From: Chionis minor
Lineage: Eukaryota; Chordata; Aves; Charadriiformes; Chionididae
Length of the DNA stretch: 64,000 bases
Assembly: GCA_013398295.1 (NCBI GenBank)
Contig: VZSF01001340.1
Coordinates: 310,001-374,000 of the forward strand
Direction: 5' to 3'
Below are positions 34,408-47,659 of this stretch, one piece after another; the first letter of the stretch is position 1; every line of letters starts with the position of its first letter. Position numbers and translations under genes: made by a program. Below the pieces are notes generated by a model. It ran no database searches. It had not been told where the DNA came from and was given only the letters and a program-made list of their open reading frames with translations.

Positions 34408-35641
34408 CAGTAGAAGAGACATTAGTCCTGTGTCGCTCAAACCAGGACAGCTGGGAACCCTAAAATATTCTTCTGCTACCCACGCTGCAGACAGGCGGCC
34501 TCGCTCACAACACAAGGGTTTCAATCATTTTGCTAATACTTTACCAGCCTTATCCAGAAGAAAACAAGAGGAATACGCAGCCATTAAGCAGCAGACGTGT
34601 CCCATTAACGCAGACGGGGTGCAGCAGCGCCCAGTATTTCAGCAGGTACCTCCCCTGCCTGCCCCGGCTCCAGCCAGGACCCTGCTTCCCTCCCGTGGTG
34701 GGGACTGGCATCGTGTCACCGCACTGTCCCCACCCTGGCCACCCCTCCCCCTGGGCTGGAAAGCGTACTCCACGTCAGCCCACAGCACATTTTGGAGTAA
34801 AACTTCTGAGACATGCCGTATGTCTTCGATTACCTACACGCCCATCGCCGCTAAGTGGGGGGAAACATAATAAATAAAACTAACTGAACTCCGTAGGAAA
34901 GCGGAGAACTGGAATGAAACACGCTTCCCTGCTCTCTTGCCTTCTCCTAGGGCTGTGCTAGGAGCTTTTCTTCCTGCCAGTGCCACCCCAAGAGCTGTTT
35001 CATGTGGCCCCCTCCTTTGTCTCGCAGAACGCTTTGTAGCTCACACAAACAGCCAGGCGATGTGTTTCCCCCCTCCCCTAGCTCAGTACTGCTCTTTTAA
35101 GCATCTGTCAAAAGGAAACTGCGAGCAATAATCCCCAAACATGCTCGTGCCAAGAAACAACGCTCCAAATGTAGCAAAACCATTCAGGAGCCCAAGTCTG
35201 GGTGCCAGAAGCGAGGCAGAAGAGCGCGCCGTGCCATCAAACCTCCGGCCACCCCCAAGATGCAGGAGGATGCGCCCTTCTTCTGCTGGCCGAAGGGAGT
35301 GGAGAGCGTGGCTCTACGCCAGCCTATGCCCTGGGGGATTTGGGCTGTTTCCCAGGCGAAACCCCCAGTTCCTGAGCGTTTTAAGATACCCTTCAGTGCT
35401 CTGGAGCTCAACCCCCATGTCCTGGGCGTTGCTTCGGTACGTCAGAGCCCCCCTGGACAGGGGCACCGGGTGCAGGTGGGAACCTCAGCCAAGAGCAGAT
35501 CTTGCCCTCCCAGTCTCAGCTTGGCTTCTCTTCCAGCAGCAATGACCCTTTTTGCCTTGCACAACGGCAGACGCCACAACAGCAAGGTCCCAAAACTGAG
35601 AGTAGATGTTATTTTTTAGTACTTGTCTTTTCATATTCCAG

Positions 35642-35671
35642 AAATAAATAAATAAATAAAAATATCTAAAA
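35642..35671 (+). repeat. AAAT microsatellite
   Basis: (AAAT)n, followed by AATATCTAAAAATATC, in intronic DNA. Confidence 0.9.
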
Positions 35672-36306
35672 ATATCTTTAATTTGCCGGGTCAGTTGAAG
35701 AATAAACTTGCATTGAGCTAACTTTAAGACAAACTCCTTCCGATTCTTTTTTAACATGGGACTCTGGTTGCAGAGAAGAACATAAATCAAAATGACAGAA
35801 AATTATATTCTGTAGCTGAATATTGAGCTGTCAGCAGTCTTGGCCAGTGCACAAACTCGCTTTTGAAAAATCAACTACAGCCTTGGGAAACACTCTCTTC
35901 AGTAAAGCAGGACTCCTCGGAGCAGCTGAGCACCGCAAGGAATGTTTTCCTGCCCCAGCTGGCCATGCCAGCCCCCTGCTCCCTCTGGGAAATGGGGCAC
36001 TTCTTTTCTCCATTGCCTCTTGGTGGCCACCTTCCTGGTACACAAAGTGGTCAGGGAAAGAAGTGGCTTAGCCAAGGGAAACTCTGAAAGCCAGGGCGGT
36101 CCTTCTTGGTCCCTACTGCGTTGTGAGGGCTCAGGGACGCACGACACGTGCCTGCGCCTCTGTGCACGGGGCAACGTTAGCAGAGCGTGTTCTTCAAAAG
36201 AAAAAGGCATCCAAAACGATCTGTACCTTACAACACGGTGAAGATACGCAGTATCTTTAGCATGATGCAACATCGACAGAGGTCTTGAGGCTCGGTAGTT
36301 ACTCAC

Positions 36307-36376
36307 GTCCATCAAATCATCCTCAGGAGATGACGAAACATCCTCCTCTCCCAGGGACCATTTATCACTGTCAGTG
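36307..36376 (-). other. Exon-like segment, unrecognised (candidate)
   Basis: On the - strand, a 70-bp open segment follows the acceptor CTCCCTCCTGCAG and ends at a consensus donor GAC|GTGAGT. It starts one base into a codon, ends in phase 0, and decodes as TDSDKWSLGEEDVSSSPEDD plus LMD, an acidic, serine-rich string with protein-like composition. I do not recognise the product, and LHPP has no such segment that I know. Chance is quite possible at this length. Confidence 0.25.
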
Positions 36377-39300
36377 CTGCAGGAGGGAGCAGCTATCTAT
36401 AGCCCCATGTGCTCCGAGCCAGATCCTCGCCCATACTAAACTGGTTAGTTCAGATCAATGCTTCAGTCGGAGACATCAAGGAAGCAGCAGGGTGCTGCAG
36501 AAAACTGGCTCCACAGTTTTAACTCTTCACTTGGTAAGAGAAGCTCCAGCGTGGTACCAGGGCTACCGACCAGCGGAAAGCGACGGCTTCCTCCTGGTGG
36601 AGCATCAACCCAAAACCCGGATCACGAAGGGCTGTGAAAAATCAGCTTCTGCAAGAGTAAGAAGGTTCACTTACTGTCTGGGTCAGATTTCCACTTGGAT
36701 AGGTCTGTTCTGACAAGCTAAATTCCCTACCCGGGCTCAGCTAACAGGCATGGTCTTGAATTGCCCTGACCTGCAATGTAATTTTCCGCAGTGGTTCACC
36801 GGGATCACTCGAGTATCTGTGAGGGATGAAGGGATCTACGCAGTTTGCAGGAACTAGCAGGAGTCTGTAAAGTGAACAAAGCAAATACATGCAGAAGAGA
36901 GCATCGTTTAGGGACAGTGTAAAAGGATGCCCCTAAAAACACAGACTTTGAGTTAACCCTTTTCTTCCCCATACCAGTTGGGATTCTGGGTTTAGCCTGT
37001 GGGTCAGGACAGTCATTGGATGCTGCTCGCAGCCGGCTCTGATCAGTGCTCTCACAAGGGACCTTTTCCGCAAAGGGAATTGGAGCTGCAGAAGGAAAAC
37101 ACACGGCTGGGTGCCAGAGGTGTCCTGCCGAGCTGGGAGCTGAATATCCCGTGGGGAACAAGGAAGGGGTGTCTGAGCCCCAAACCCTCCCGTCGCGCTG
37201 TCCTAAGAAACTTTGCATATTTGAAATATGGAATGACTTTCTCAGCGCCTCGCTTGTGCTCATTTCCAACAAAACATATGGAGAACAAAAAGGAAACAGC
37301 TGGATTACTGCGTGGACAAAATATTTAGCAGATAAAAGCCTGAGTGGAGGTAGCCGACATGGATAGTCATGGCCACAGGGATGGAAACAGCCCCAGAATC
37401 CGGCTCAACCCAAGACCTGTCGAAACTTGACTTCAGAGAACAGGAGCAGACAGGGATTGATCAACACATGATTAGTATCCCAGGTTAAAATTAGCTTTTG
37501 CATAGCTCTTTAAAAACAGGGGCGGGTATGAAAAACACCACGCAGGGCCAAAGCAAGGCACAGAAGTTAATTTGAAAAAGACAAATGATCTCACATTCCG
37601 GCATACAGAGCCGCAGTCATTTGGCAAATCTGATCTGTAACGCTGCATGTCCCACGATCGTTGACCTTTCCAGCGGCACAGACTTCTGTGAGCCAGCAAA
37701 CCCCATCCCACAAACTCTCCCTCTCTTTGTACAAGGGATCTCTCCGTGTCACCACACGGACTTCCCACTAACTCCCCAACTAAGCAGCATATACTCCTGC
37801 TGCATAAAATTCGATAAAAAAAGCTTGAAACCGTTTCTCCTGACAGCGTATTCTTCAGGGGCTCTTACCACGGCTGTAAAATATGTGAGACAGACTTTAA
37901 CAAGATTTTCTTTATGAGGAATGTAAACAGACTCTGTAACCTTTGCTAGCTTCTTTGGGCAGATGCAATAATTTTATCCGGTGCCACAAGTGAAACTCTT
38001 TTTTTCTTTTTTGTGAAATGTGCAATTTAATCAGTTTGGCACCGAAAACCCAAATAAATCACAGTGACTGACAGCACACTGATGGGCAGCTGATGAATGG
38101 CTGTAGAACACGTTTCCTGATGTTACGATGAGAGACAAACCTGCACCGAAGCCAATAAATGCACCCAATGTTGGAGCAGGTCCCAGAACTTCAGGGAGCC
38201 CCATCCCTGGACCCCCTATCTCATGTCACGCCCAGATCTCCCCCAGAATATACAGAGAGAGGCTTTTGTGGTTAAAACATGAGCTTTTGGAGAGCTGCTG
38301 AGCGTGACCCAGGGCAGAAGGTTTGTCCTCATGAAGCAGCTAGCACCTTCCTTTGCTTTCCCATCATTTGGGAAGATGCTTTTGCTCGGAGAGGCGGGCA
38401 CCATCAACAGAAACTCCTAACCACAAGCCCTGTAGCTGAGGGTGCCTCCTGTGTTGCTGCAGAACTCTGTGGCCTCTGGAGATGACCTTGCCATGCCATC
38501 TCCTCCTGGCCAACACACCTTGCAAGAGCTCCAGGAAAGCAAAGCCATGTCAGAGCAAACCAGCATCTTCCACTGCTCTTCCCTCCCCTCCCAGAACGGC
38601 GCACACAGCTAATTGTGTTTAATTGCAACTCATTTAAATTCAAGCATCCACAAACAGGTAAAAATTAACAGCCAAATTGTTTGCTAACATCTGAAGGAAG
38701 TCTGTGGGCTTGCCTCTTAATCGTTCCTGCTTATGTTAAACTGCTTCAGTTTTAACTGAGCAGAATAAACCGGCTTAGGTACAACACTTCTCCAGGCAAT
38801 ATACAGGAAAATGCTGAGATTGAGGGGATAGGGAGTTATCTTCCTGCATAAATTACCTTAAAAAAAAAGCTTGGCAAATGCTAGCAAACATTCCCAAGAT
38901 CTTTGTTTTTCCGAATTTCAAGGCACTTCCCGGGGTGAACACTTGTGCTTTTCAAACGTACATGTGCTGAAAATTTAATTTGGAGTGTTGTGGCAATTTG
39001 TTTGTTTCTAATCAGCTGGCTGCACGGTGATGCTCTAACTAATGAGCTCAGATACACAATTCCCGAAATAACTGCTTAGAAGAGGATGCTGAGAGCACTG
39101 GCAGGGCTAAAATAGGTGCAATGGGGAGTACATGGTGTCCATGCAGTGGTTTGCTCTACCAGGTCTTCTTAAACTGGCACTTGCAGCACCAAGATCCGAT
39201 GCAGTACATCATATCAGGGAGCAAGGAGGAGATCAGAAATGCTGATCATAACTGCAGGTTCAGGGAGAGCAAGTGGGCCTTCATCAAAATAAAGAAGTAA

Positions 39301-41289
39301 GAGGAGCAGAGGTGACCAGGATGGATCACAAGCTGGAGGCTGGCAGGGGCAAATTTCTGTGGATTTTACACGTAAAGCCTGGGAGAGGGTCAACACAAAT
39401 GCTTCCAGTACTTCTCTTCACAGGCACGACCTTTACTTGTGCCAGTTGTAAGTTATCCCTTGAATAATCCCAATTCCTGCCATTTCTGCAGGATACACCG
39501 CATCAACTGACCGTTGAATATACAACGCCGAGGAAGCGGATGACGCAGGCAGCTGTTTTCCTCCACCCATCCCTATTTATTTTCTATCTCAGGAAATACA
39601 GCACATGTGAACACACCAGATTAAGAGCTTTGGAGATTAAAAGTCCTGAAAGTCTTTGTACAGGCTGTGGATAGGACAGACACAGATTCCTCCACATGCT
39701 TGCCTAGCAAGTAAGAAACAGGCATGAAGAAAGGCAGGACGGTGATGGGGAGATGAGATGTGACGTGAAGCGCTGCCGTCGGGACAGAGGGTACTATTGA
39801 CTAAATGCTCTCATGTGATTACACCAGAGCATGAGATTTTATTAGAGCTGACTTCTTTCCACCACCTCCAAAACCCCTCATGCAAAAACGCACTGGAAAG
39901 TCAAGCTGGTTTGAACAAATATTTAAACAAGCAGAACGCTGGTGTTAAGGCATCTGGGCAGCAATTTTCCTTGTCAAAACTGCAGAGCGCTCTCATCTTG
40001 TAAAGCAAAAGCAGTTCAGCAGGGGCCAGGCACTACAAGCGTGCATACCAGCGTTACAGTGGAGCAGAGAGAGCAGGACACATACCTGTTCTGGTTGTGC
40101 ACTGGTTCCCAGCCTGCTCGTCCCTGAACACACATGGCCGGGGGGCAGCCAGTGTTGCAGGGAGAGATGAAACCTGGTGGCCATCAGGATGGTGAGACTC
40201 AACCAGCCCCTTCGGCCGCACAGGGCTCCGGTTCCTTCTCTGCCCATACCGACAGCATCGTGTGGGCTCGGAGCTGGGACCTGCTGTGGTCCCATCCAAC
40301 CTGGAATCCAAAGGTTGAGCCAGCGTGGCTCAAAAGTCAGTCTTGCCCCGTGCTTGGGACGATGGATACTTGATCAGACTCCTCTGAGAAGTGGAAGGGG
40401 GTTACTGCATTCCTGACTGCCATCCTTAGTCTCACGGAAAGTTTTAATCCATCTCATGCAGTGAGGGCGTGTTGTGAAGGAAGTATTGGTAATAGATGTG
40501 CAACAAATTCTGTTAGGCCAACTGATACAGCTAGAAGAAACAGATAAACTTTCAAGGACACAAAATCTCACTAGGAGGAACGGGAAGCCTCCACATAGGT
40601 GCATGTTCACCCCTCAGTCACCTGGGTTTCCCCCATCACACTGGTCCAGACCCATTTCACCCAGCACTGTCTCTCTAAAAGCAAGATGCTGCGCCCAGGC
40701 TGGTCACCTAAGCCTCTTCAGGAGCCTCCACCTCAGGACAGAGAGGTTCTCTTGAGCGGAAAGGGAAGGGAATTCATTCCATGTCCATCCCATCTTCTTA
40801 GATAAGTCTGGACAGGAAATATCCTCTGGAAGAGATACTTTTTTCCTCCTGACTGTTTGAAACAGATGATAAGCTCGTGCCCCAGAACCAGTTCTCTGAC
40901 AATTGGGGTTGGGTGCAAAGAATCTGGTCCAACTTTTAGATAAAGTTTAGATAAAGATAACAGAGATAAATCCTACCTCTTGCGTTACTGCAGGCTGCCA
41001 GCACATGGTGGAAACCAACCGTGTATGCCAGTCGTGTGTTTGTGTAAGTGCGACAGCCCCTGGGTTGGATGGGCGCGGACTGGGGGATCAGAAGCTCCGC
41101 GCTGTATGTATAGATGCACCCAGTGCTGCAATCCAAGTACAGCACAGCTGTTTTCAATAAAAGAAAGTCTCCCTCTCCCCCTCAAAAGTTAAATGCACAT
41201 TTGCTGTTTGCTGAGAAAATCTCACAACTGCCCTTGCTTTGCCAAACTATCCACTCTAACAAGCACCATGAGACTCGGCTCTGCCTGCT

Positions 41290-41880
41290 TGGATTAATTA
41301 TTGATGACCTGCAGGCCTTTGCCAAATGACCTTACTCAATTCAGTAGAAAATAATTTTAAATGCCCCTGAGAAAGAATTCGGACATAAATGTTTTCTTTG
41401 TGCATATATACAAACAGATGTGCATCTTAAGTGCAATCAATGCATTAGCTATTAATGGGACTTAATACTGCATGACAGCGGTAAAGACTAATTTCAAGGG
41501 TGGAATTTGAAGCTCAGTGGCACTCAGGCATCTAACTCTGTTAGGTGCTTTTAAAGACCTTAACCTAAGAGAGTATTTCATTGCTTTCCTTCAATATGTC
41601 GCTTACAAAATCCATATGAAACCCGTGAAATGAATGCTATCTTCTGCAACTGCAAAGCATCGCATGGAGATTTAAGTTGCAGAACTCTGGTAGACCCAGA
41701 TACTAGCGAGAAAGGAGCTTTGCAGATTATAAAAGAGAGAAGTCTTAATTTCAGATTTTGAATGCTGTTTGAAGTTTAATTTTAAAAGCGTCAGGCCAAA
41801 GTTGCACTGATAATGTAATCTTCTAAACAAGGCACTCAAAGATAGAGCATTAAAAGATCATTTCTCACCAAACAAGAATT
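41290..41880. promoter_or_regulatory. Candidate conserved non-coding element
   Basis: AT-rich, repeat-free stretch with low CpG and many homeodomain-type cores (for example CAATCAATGCATTAGCTATTAATGG around 41436-41460, shown here only as a composite description). The composition resembles vertebrate conserved enhancers; conservation was not tested. Confidence 0.28.
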
Positions 41881-42388
41881 TGAGCCACCCTAAGGAGAAT
41901 AATATTTGTCTTCAGATGGTGCTCACTAAATCAGTCTTAATTTTAAACGAGAATGAAACTATGAGACTATCTGTGCCACTCCCAGGAAACCCAAGCAGAC
42001 AGACACGCATGGAGCCAGCTCTCCTTCCAAAGGGCAGGAACAGCCAATTCACATGCATGATGGGAAGCAGTCCCTCCCTGTTCCAAAACCTTTCTCATAT
42101 GAGAAGCCAAAAAAGCACCTACATTAGAAAATTAAGGCACGCTCTACATATTTGGCTGCAAAGTTGCTCAGCCTGGACAAGGCAACGACATGGTCATGCA
42201 GCAACCCCGGCACAAAAGAACCTCTCCACGGGGTCTCTGCCTGACTTCTCCTCCTGCTGGATCAGAGAGGAATATTACGTCCAACCTCAATGTGCTCAGG
42301 GATGTCAGGAACTCACCTGTTTCTAAACACACTCATGCGATCCACTAATAAAAGGACAGGGAATACATATTTGAACCAACCAGCAAGA

Positions 42389-43060
42389 ATCATAGAATCA
42401 CTTGGGTTGGAAGAGACCTTCAAGATCATCAAGTCCAACCATAAACCTATGCCAAAACCACCCCTAACCCATGTCCCTCAGCACCACGTCTGCCTGGCTT
42501 TGAAATACCTCCAGGATGGCGATTCCACCACCTCCCTGGGCAGCCTGTTCCAATGCTTGAGAACCCTTTTGGTAAAGAAGTTCTTCCTAATCTCCAACCT
42601 AAACCTCCCCTGGCACAACTTGAGGCCATTTCCTCTTATCCTATCTCTTATTACTTGGGAGAAGAGATTGACCCCACCTGGCTATAACCTCCTTTCAGGG
42701 AGTTGTAGAGAGTGAGAAGGTCTCCCCTCAATCTTCTCTTCTCCAGGCTGAACAATCCCAACTCCCTCAGCTGCTCCTCATAAGACTTGTTCTCCAGACC
42801 CCTCACCAGCTCCTTTGCCCTTCTCTGGACACGCTCCAGCACCTCAATGTCTCTCTGATACTGCGGTGCCCAAAACCAAACCCAGCACTCAAGCTGTGGC
42901 CTCACCAGTGCTTAGAACAGGGGCACCATCACTGCCCTGCTCCTGCTGGTCACACCATTCTTGATACAGGCCAAGATGCCATTGGCCTTCTTGGCCACCC
43001 AGGCACACTGTTGGCTTGCATTCAGCTGACTGTCCACCAGGTCCCCCAGATCCTGATTCA
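42389..43060 (-). repeat. CR1 LINE 3' part, about 670 bp
   Basis: Reverse orientation. It starts with the tail complement CATAGAATCACTTGGGTTGG and runs back through CTGGGCAGCCTGTTCCAATG and the ORF2 C-terminal region (CTTTGCCCTTCTCTGGACAC) to about the RT-proximal 'tggccttcttggccaccca' block. One stretch (42651-42905 on the - strand) still reads open as [20 protein letters not shown] plus [20 protein letters not shown]. Confidence 0.93.
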
Positions 43061-46000
43061 GCCTCAGCTTTGAGTCAGCACATTATTTATGCCTTCTGCA
43101 AGGGCTCAGGGCCAGCTGAGCACACAGAGCCCACCCAAATCACCCAGGTGTGCTCCTCAGGAACTTGGAAGGCAGAGGCTTTGCTACAGATGTTCCAAAT
43201 TATGGCTCGTTTGCTTAAGCCACTCTGCAAATGAGATGACCATCATCTCCTCTTTCAAAGTTTGCATGCTGGGAATATCGGCCTACCTTCGCTTCCATGA
43301 CCACAGTGCCAAGGAGATGAGACTTCTTTTGCCTACGGAATATTTTTACCAATACCTGCACACCTACAGATGTACCCATGCAGCACCGTTTGCATTAAAG
43401 GCAATGAGTTTTTGGACAAGGGATTGTCCTTTTTTTATCTACGTGGCATCTACAGCAATTCAGCCTTCACTTGGTGATGCTGAACTTCTACTACAATAAA
43501 ATTTTCTTCTTTCAGATAACACGTTCCTATGGATTATTCTGAACTCTTTGCAGCCTCTGCCGGTGGCTGTTATGAAAGTGGGGACTGCTCCTAAATCCAA
43601 CAGAAAACAATATAATCCTGTGTAGACCAGCAATAGGAAGCCCACACTGGATCCCTTTTCTTTTTTAATTGGCAATAGTGATCCTAGGCTAGGCTGCCTC
43701 CCTCCAGAGAAAGGCAGGATGTCCTCTGATGACGCTCACAAAGATGGGAGGCTGTTCAAAGAATGAGGACACGCTGCGTTTGTGGACCGTGCTTCATCCA
43801 AGTATCTCAAGCTCTTCGGAAGCGTAGCAGGAAACGTGCAGCACCGCTGCCCTGGAAACGTGCTTACTGCAGCCAAGCAGGGACGGCCGCAGCGTCTTCC
43901 TTCTGCTCCTGGCTCCCTTCCACCTGGTCCCTGCGCCGGGCAGGACACGGGCGGGAGCGCCGGGCTGAGGAAAGCTAACTAGCACATTTTTCAAGTTGTC
44001 AAACCACATCTACGTTTGTGCTTAAGAATGGATTACGGAGAGTATGCTAAGCTAACATTGTTAGTGTAAGGATTAAATCCCCAGCGCTCCGGGCGCTCAG
44101 CCCTCTGCTCGGACCACGAGAACAGTCCAAGGTTTATACCCACTTCCTTCCAGCTTTGAGTTACAGCTCCTCAGAGGAAGGCTGCCGGTGCGTCCCACTC
44201 GCTGTGTGCCGCAGCACATGCCTCCTGCAGACGCAGCGCCAACCCCGGGCCCCGCTGAAGTCTTCCAAGAGTTTTTGTTAAATACTTACTCCCAGTCAAG
44301 TCGGCGGGGATTTTGTTCAACGTTGCCAAATAAATAATTCCAGATTTGAAACAACTGACTGCTGCGTACTCGGGTTTAAGGAGTAAAGCATTTGGGCTGC
44401 GTCCTGCGCTGAACTTCCACAGCCTCCGCCACCATCTTCTCCATTGGTCCCCAGCTGCCACTTTCACAAATATAATGGTTAATAAGTACTGTGGCCACTT
44501 CCAAATAGCTTATTTAAATTAGGTTGTGTGGGGCTGACTAGATGCTTCCCATGGCAGTTCATTGCTGGCTGTTATTCACGTGTGCAAACCCCAGCCTGAA
44601 GCCACAAAATCATTCGGAGTCCGACGTTACGATTTCCACACCGCACCTAGCGCCCTCCGAGCAATGTCACCAGGCACCACCGCAGCCACCGCTTTGTTTT
44701 CAGGCCCTGCCACATTCATCCTCACAAGGCTCAGATGTGTTTTGAGTTAGTTCTTCACGGACTCCAAGACCCAGAAGCCAACGATCACACTGTGCAAGGT
44801 GCTCAGAAGAGCTGTGAATGAAAGGAGGGGTCCAGGGGGAACGACACTCCGCCTCCAGCGCAATGCACGATACAAGATTTTTCCATTGCAGGTGTTCGAC
44901 CTCTCCCAAGGGAAAACTGGAAGAGGCTGCAAGCCATGGGAGAGCACTGTAAATGGCCTCAGAGCAGCAGTAAGGCTATTGCAGCACCTCAGTTTCCACC
45001 CTGTCCCACCTGCTCAGGGACGGTCCCTCGTGTTTCTTACGATCACACTGACCTTGGTACGTTTCTTAAATATTAAATCAATAACAAAGACTTACAGTTT
45101 TTAAAACAGAGGAGGAGAAAGCCCACATAAAGAAGAAGAGTGGCATGGAGACCGCTTTACCTTCTTGGTATCTGTAATATGTGCTTTTGTCTGAGTACTG
45201 TTGAGATTAGTTTCCTCCCTTTGCACCAGCTTAAGTGAAGAGTAATCCTTTAGAGAATGAAAGGCCCACAATACTGGTTTTAGCTGTGGACCAGCTGCTT
45301 CTGTAACCCAACCTGGCTTGAAATGAAATTTATTTACATAGCATGCTTGATACCTTTGAGAAAATCTACTACTTAAAATACTTCAAAGGATCACTTTGTA
45401 CTGGAGATGGGACAGCCAAGGAGACTATATTCTCTGCACGTATCGCTAAATTCTTACAAGGCATCTTAGGGTGGAGATATTTGTCTGTGAAGCTAAAAAC
45501 AATCCAACAAACCCAACCCCTTTCCAACTGCATTCAAGACAGCACAGAGAAATCTGCGGAGCGCTCATCAGTCCTTTCTGCTGGTTCTTCCCAGTCTATG
45601 ATGAAGCAGTAGCTTGAAATGCAGGCTTGGTGCTTGGGAGCTATGTGGGCATGTTAAGTTTAAAAAAGAAATTCTTGAAACGAACCAGTCAAGCCCTTGT
45701 GTGGAAAGGACTTTACTAGATCATGAAGAGAGAGACTTCATCTTCATTAAGTAAAACATTAAAGGAAATGTTCTAACTTACAGCACTATACATTAATGCG
45801 CAGCAACGTAAGGGGTTTAATTGCCTGTTGTTTTCCCACCATAAATTACTACCTGCAGCTAATGGAAAACCTTCCTCCAGACCTGTTCATGCACCTCACT
45901 CCTATTTCATACATTCACGCTGGATGGAAACAGCTGGGCAGCCTGGAGTTGTCCAAAGTCCATACAAATGGGCATGTTTTGAGAAAGTAATGACCATTTA

Positions 46001-47659
46001 AGAATATCGCACGTGTTTGATAGAAGCTGTTCAAGTAGCCAACTACATGTAATACTCTGCAGGTTTTATGACTGCATATATCTGAATTTTATAATTAACC
46101 AGAACAGGCTGAAGATGTCCTGCAGTGACTTAATACAACAGTGGGACAGGATGTCTCCATGAACCCTCTTTGTTTGCAGCCGAACAATACCCACACCCAA
46201 ATACACGCATGAAAATTTTTCACTCCCAACCACAAGGGCTTTCCTCCAACCTTCAAGTCCCACCTGTGTCTCCCTTCTACACCCTCTTGCACTTTATAAC
46301 ATCGCCTAAAAAAAGTGCCTGAGAAGATGCACACGTGCACCCAGAAGAGCTACAACCTGGTGCCTGAGGGGAGGCACGAGTGGTAGCATGCTTTCCTCCA
46401 AGTCTCCTACAAGTCCAAGCCCTGCCTCGTAACAAAGTCCACCATCCAGCTTCGTTTCTCTGTAAAGTCATGTGTGAAATCCTCTTATGGGTCACAAGAG
46501 CGGGGAAATCCCAAGGAAGAGCGCTAACTCCAGCCCAGGCTCAACAATCTCAGTGTGAAGAAAAAGCGCTGAAAAAAGCCTACCTAGGCGTCCTTCTGCT
46601 GCAAAACCTAACAAAATACTGAGTCAGCTTCCAAAGGGGAGGCTAAAACCCACAGGCTGTGCAAATTCTAAACCCCACAGGTCTGGCAGGCGCTGCCCGC
46701 ATGACCCTTCACTTTGGTTACGCTTCAAGAAGTCGTTTTCCAACCTTTCCTTAAGAAGATCTACGACACGGAGGTAAAAACAAAGTAAAAACATGTATAC
46801 CTTAAAATAGCCCCCTGAAGTCACCAGGAGGGTAAGCTGAGTTTTCTCCAACATTTAGGAGGTCTCTCGGTTACTTTGGGCATTCCGGCATAGGAATATT
46901 TTCCTGCGCTCTGCGCCCACCTTCAGTTTTTTGCTGCCAACCCCCCTTTTTCATACTTCTACTTTTTGCCCCATTTAACATCACTAAACCAAACTCGAGG
47001 CTGATGTGGGCTTCAGGCTTCCACAACTACGCTGCTCTCAGCACAGAGACAATATTCACTTGGTTCTTCTCCTTCGGGCAGTACTGGGTTGCTGTTCCTG
47101 GGTGCCCCAGGGGTGTGTATTTGCCACATGCCTGCACTCAGAGCCCTGGATTTCTAGATAATGCGCTTTTGATATGGACTCTGATACGATTTGGCTGGTA
47201 CTTACCTATCCTTGATTATTCATTAATATTAAGTAAGATCAGACAAGCTCCCAAGGCATCACAGGCAAAGACACCAGGGCAGGCTGTTTCCCACCTGATG
47301 GCACCCATGGGAAATAACACCCTCAAGGTGAAGAGAAGTTATTTACAGGAGAAAAATTCAGATGGATGGCAACTGGCATAAGCCAGCCTTGAAATCTTAC
47401 ACAACAAACAAGGAAACAAACAAACAAAAAACCCACCCACAAAGTTAAAAAACAGTCGTGTGGCTTGGGAGAGCAGCTGCCTCTTGTGCCACTGGTCTTA
47501 AGTCTAGTTATACACAGTGTGGGACATCCTGCAAAATTAAAATTACAAAACGTAACTACAGATAACTGCTAGAGGCAATCCACAAACTCTGACTTCGAAC
47601 GGCATCTGCCCGAGCCCTGGCTCCAGGGACTTCACATCACTTCCTCACTCTGGAAGCAG
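43061..47659. other. Unique intronic sequence, no gene seen
   Basis: Mostly unique, with mixed composition: a GC-rich patch at 43.8-44.45 kb and AT-rich DNA at 45.0-46.1 kb. A (CAAA)-rich microsatellite lies at about 47402-47432. Several open frames were examined and none is convincing. Confidence 0.55.

Larger units (their letters stand above)
34408..42388. other. Unique intronic sequence, no confirmed gene
   Basis: About 8 kb with little recognisable repeat. It includes an (AAAT)n microsatellite (35642-35671), an exon-like segment on the - strand at 36307-36376, and AT-rich quiet DNA at 38.6-39.1 and 41.2-41.9 kb. The many short open frames have no recognisable product. Confidence 0.55.

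Noticed and set aside
40474..40755. + strand open frame decoding VLVIDVQQILLGQLIQLEET
   Set aside because: It looks protein-like for about 40 codons, but the segment lacks convincing splice sites and starts at a GTG. No family is recognised.
44171..44467. - strand open frame with a GTAAGT donor-like site near 44286
   Set aside because: The decoded sequence does not match LHPP or any family I know, there is no matching acceptor, and the frame reads through the donor.
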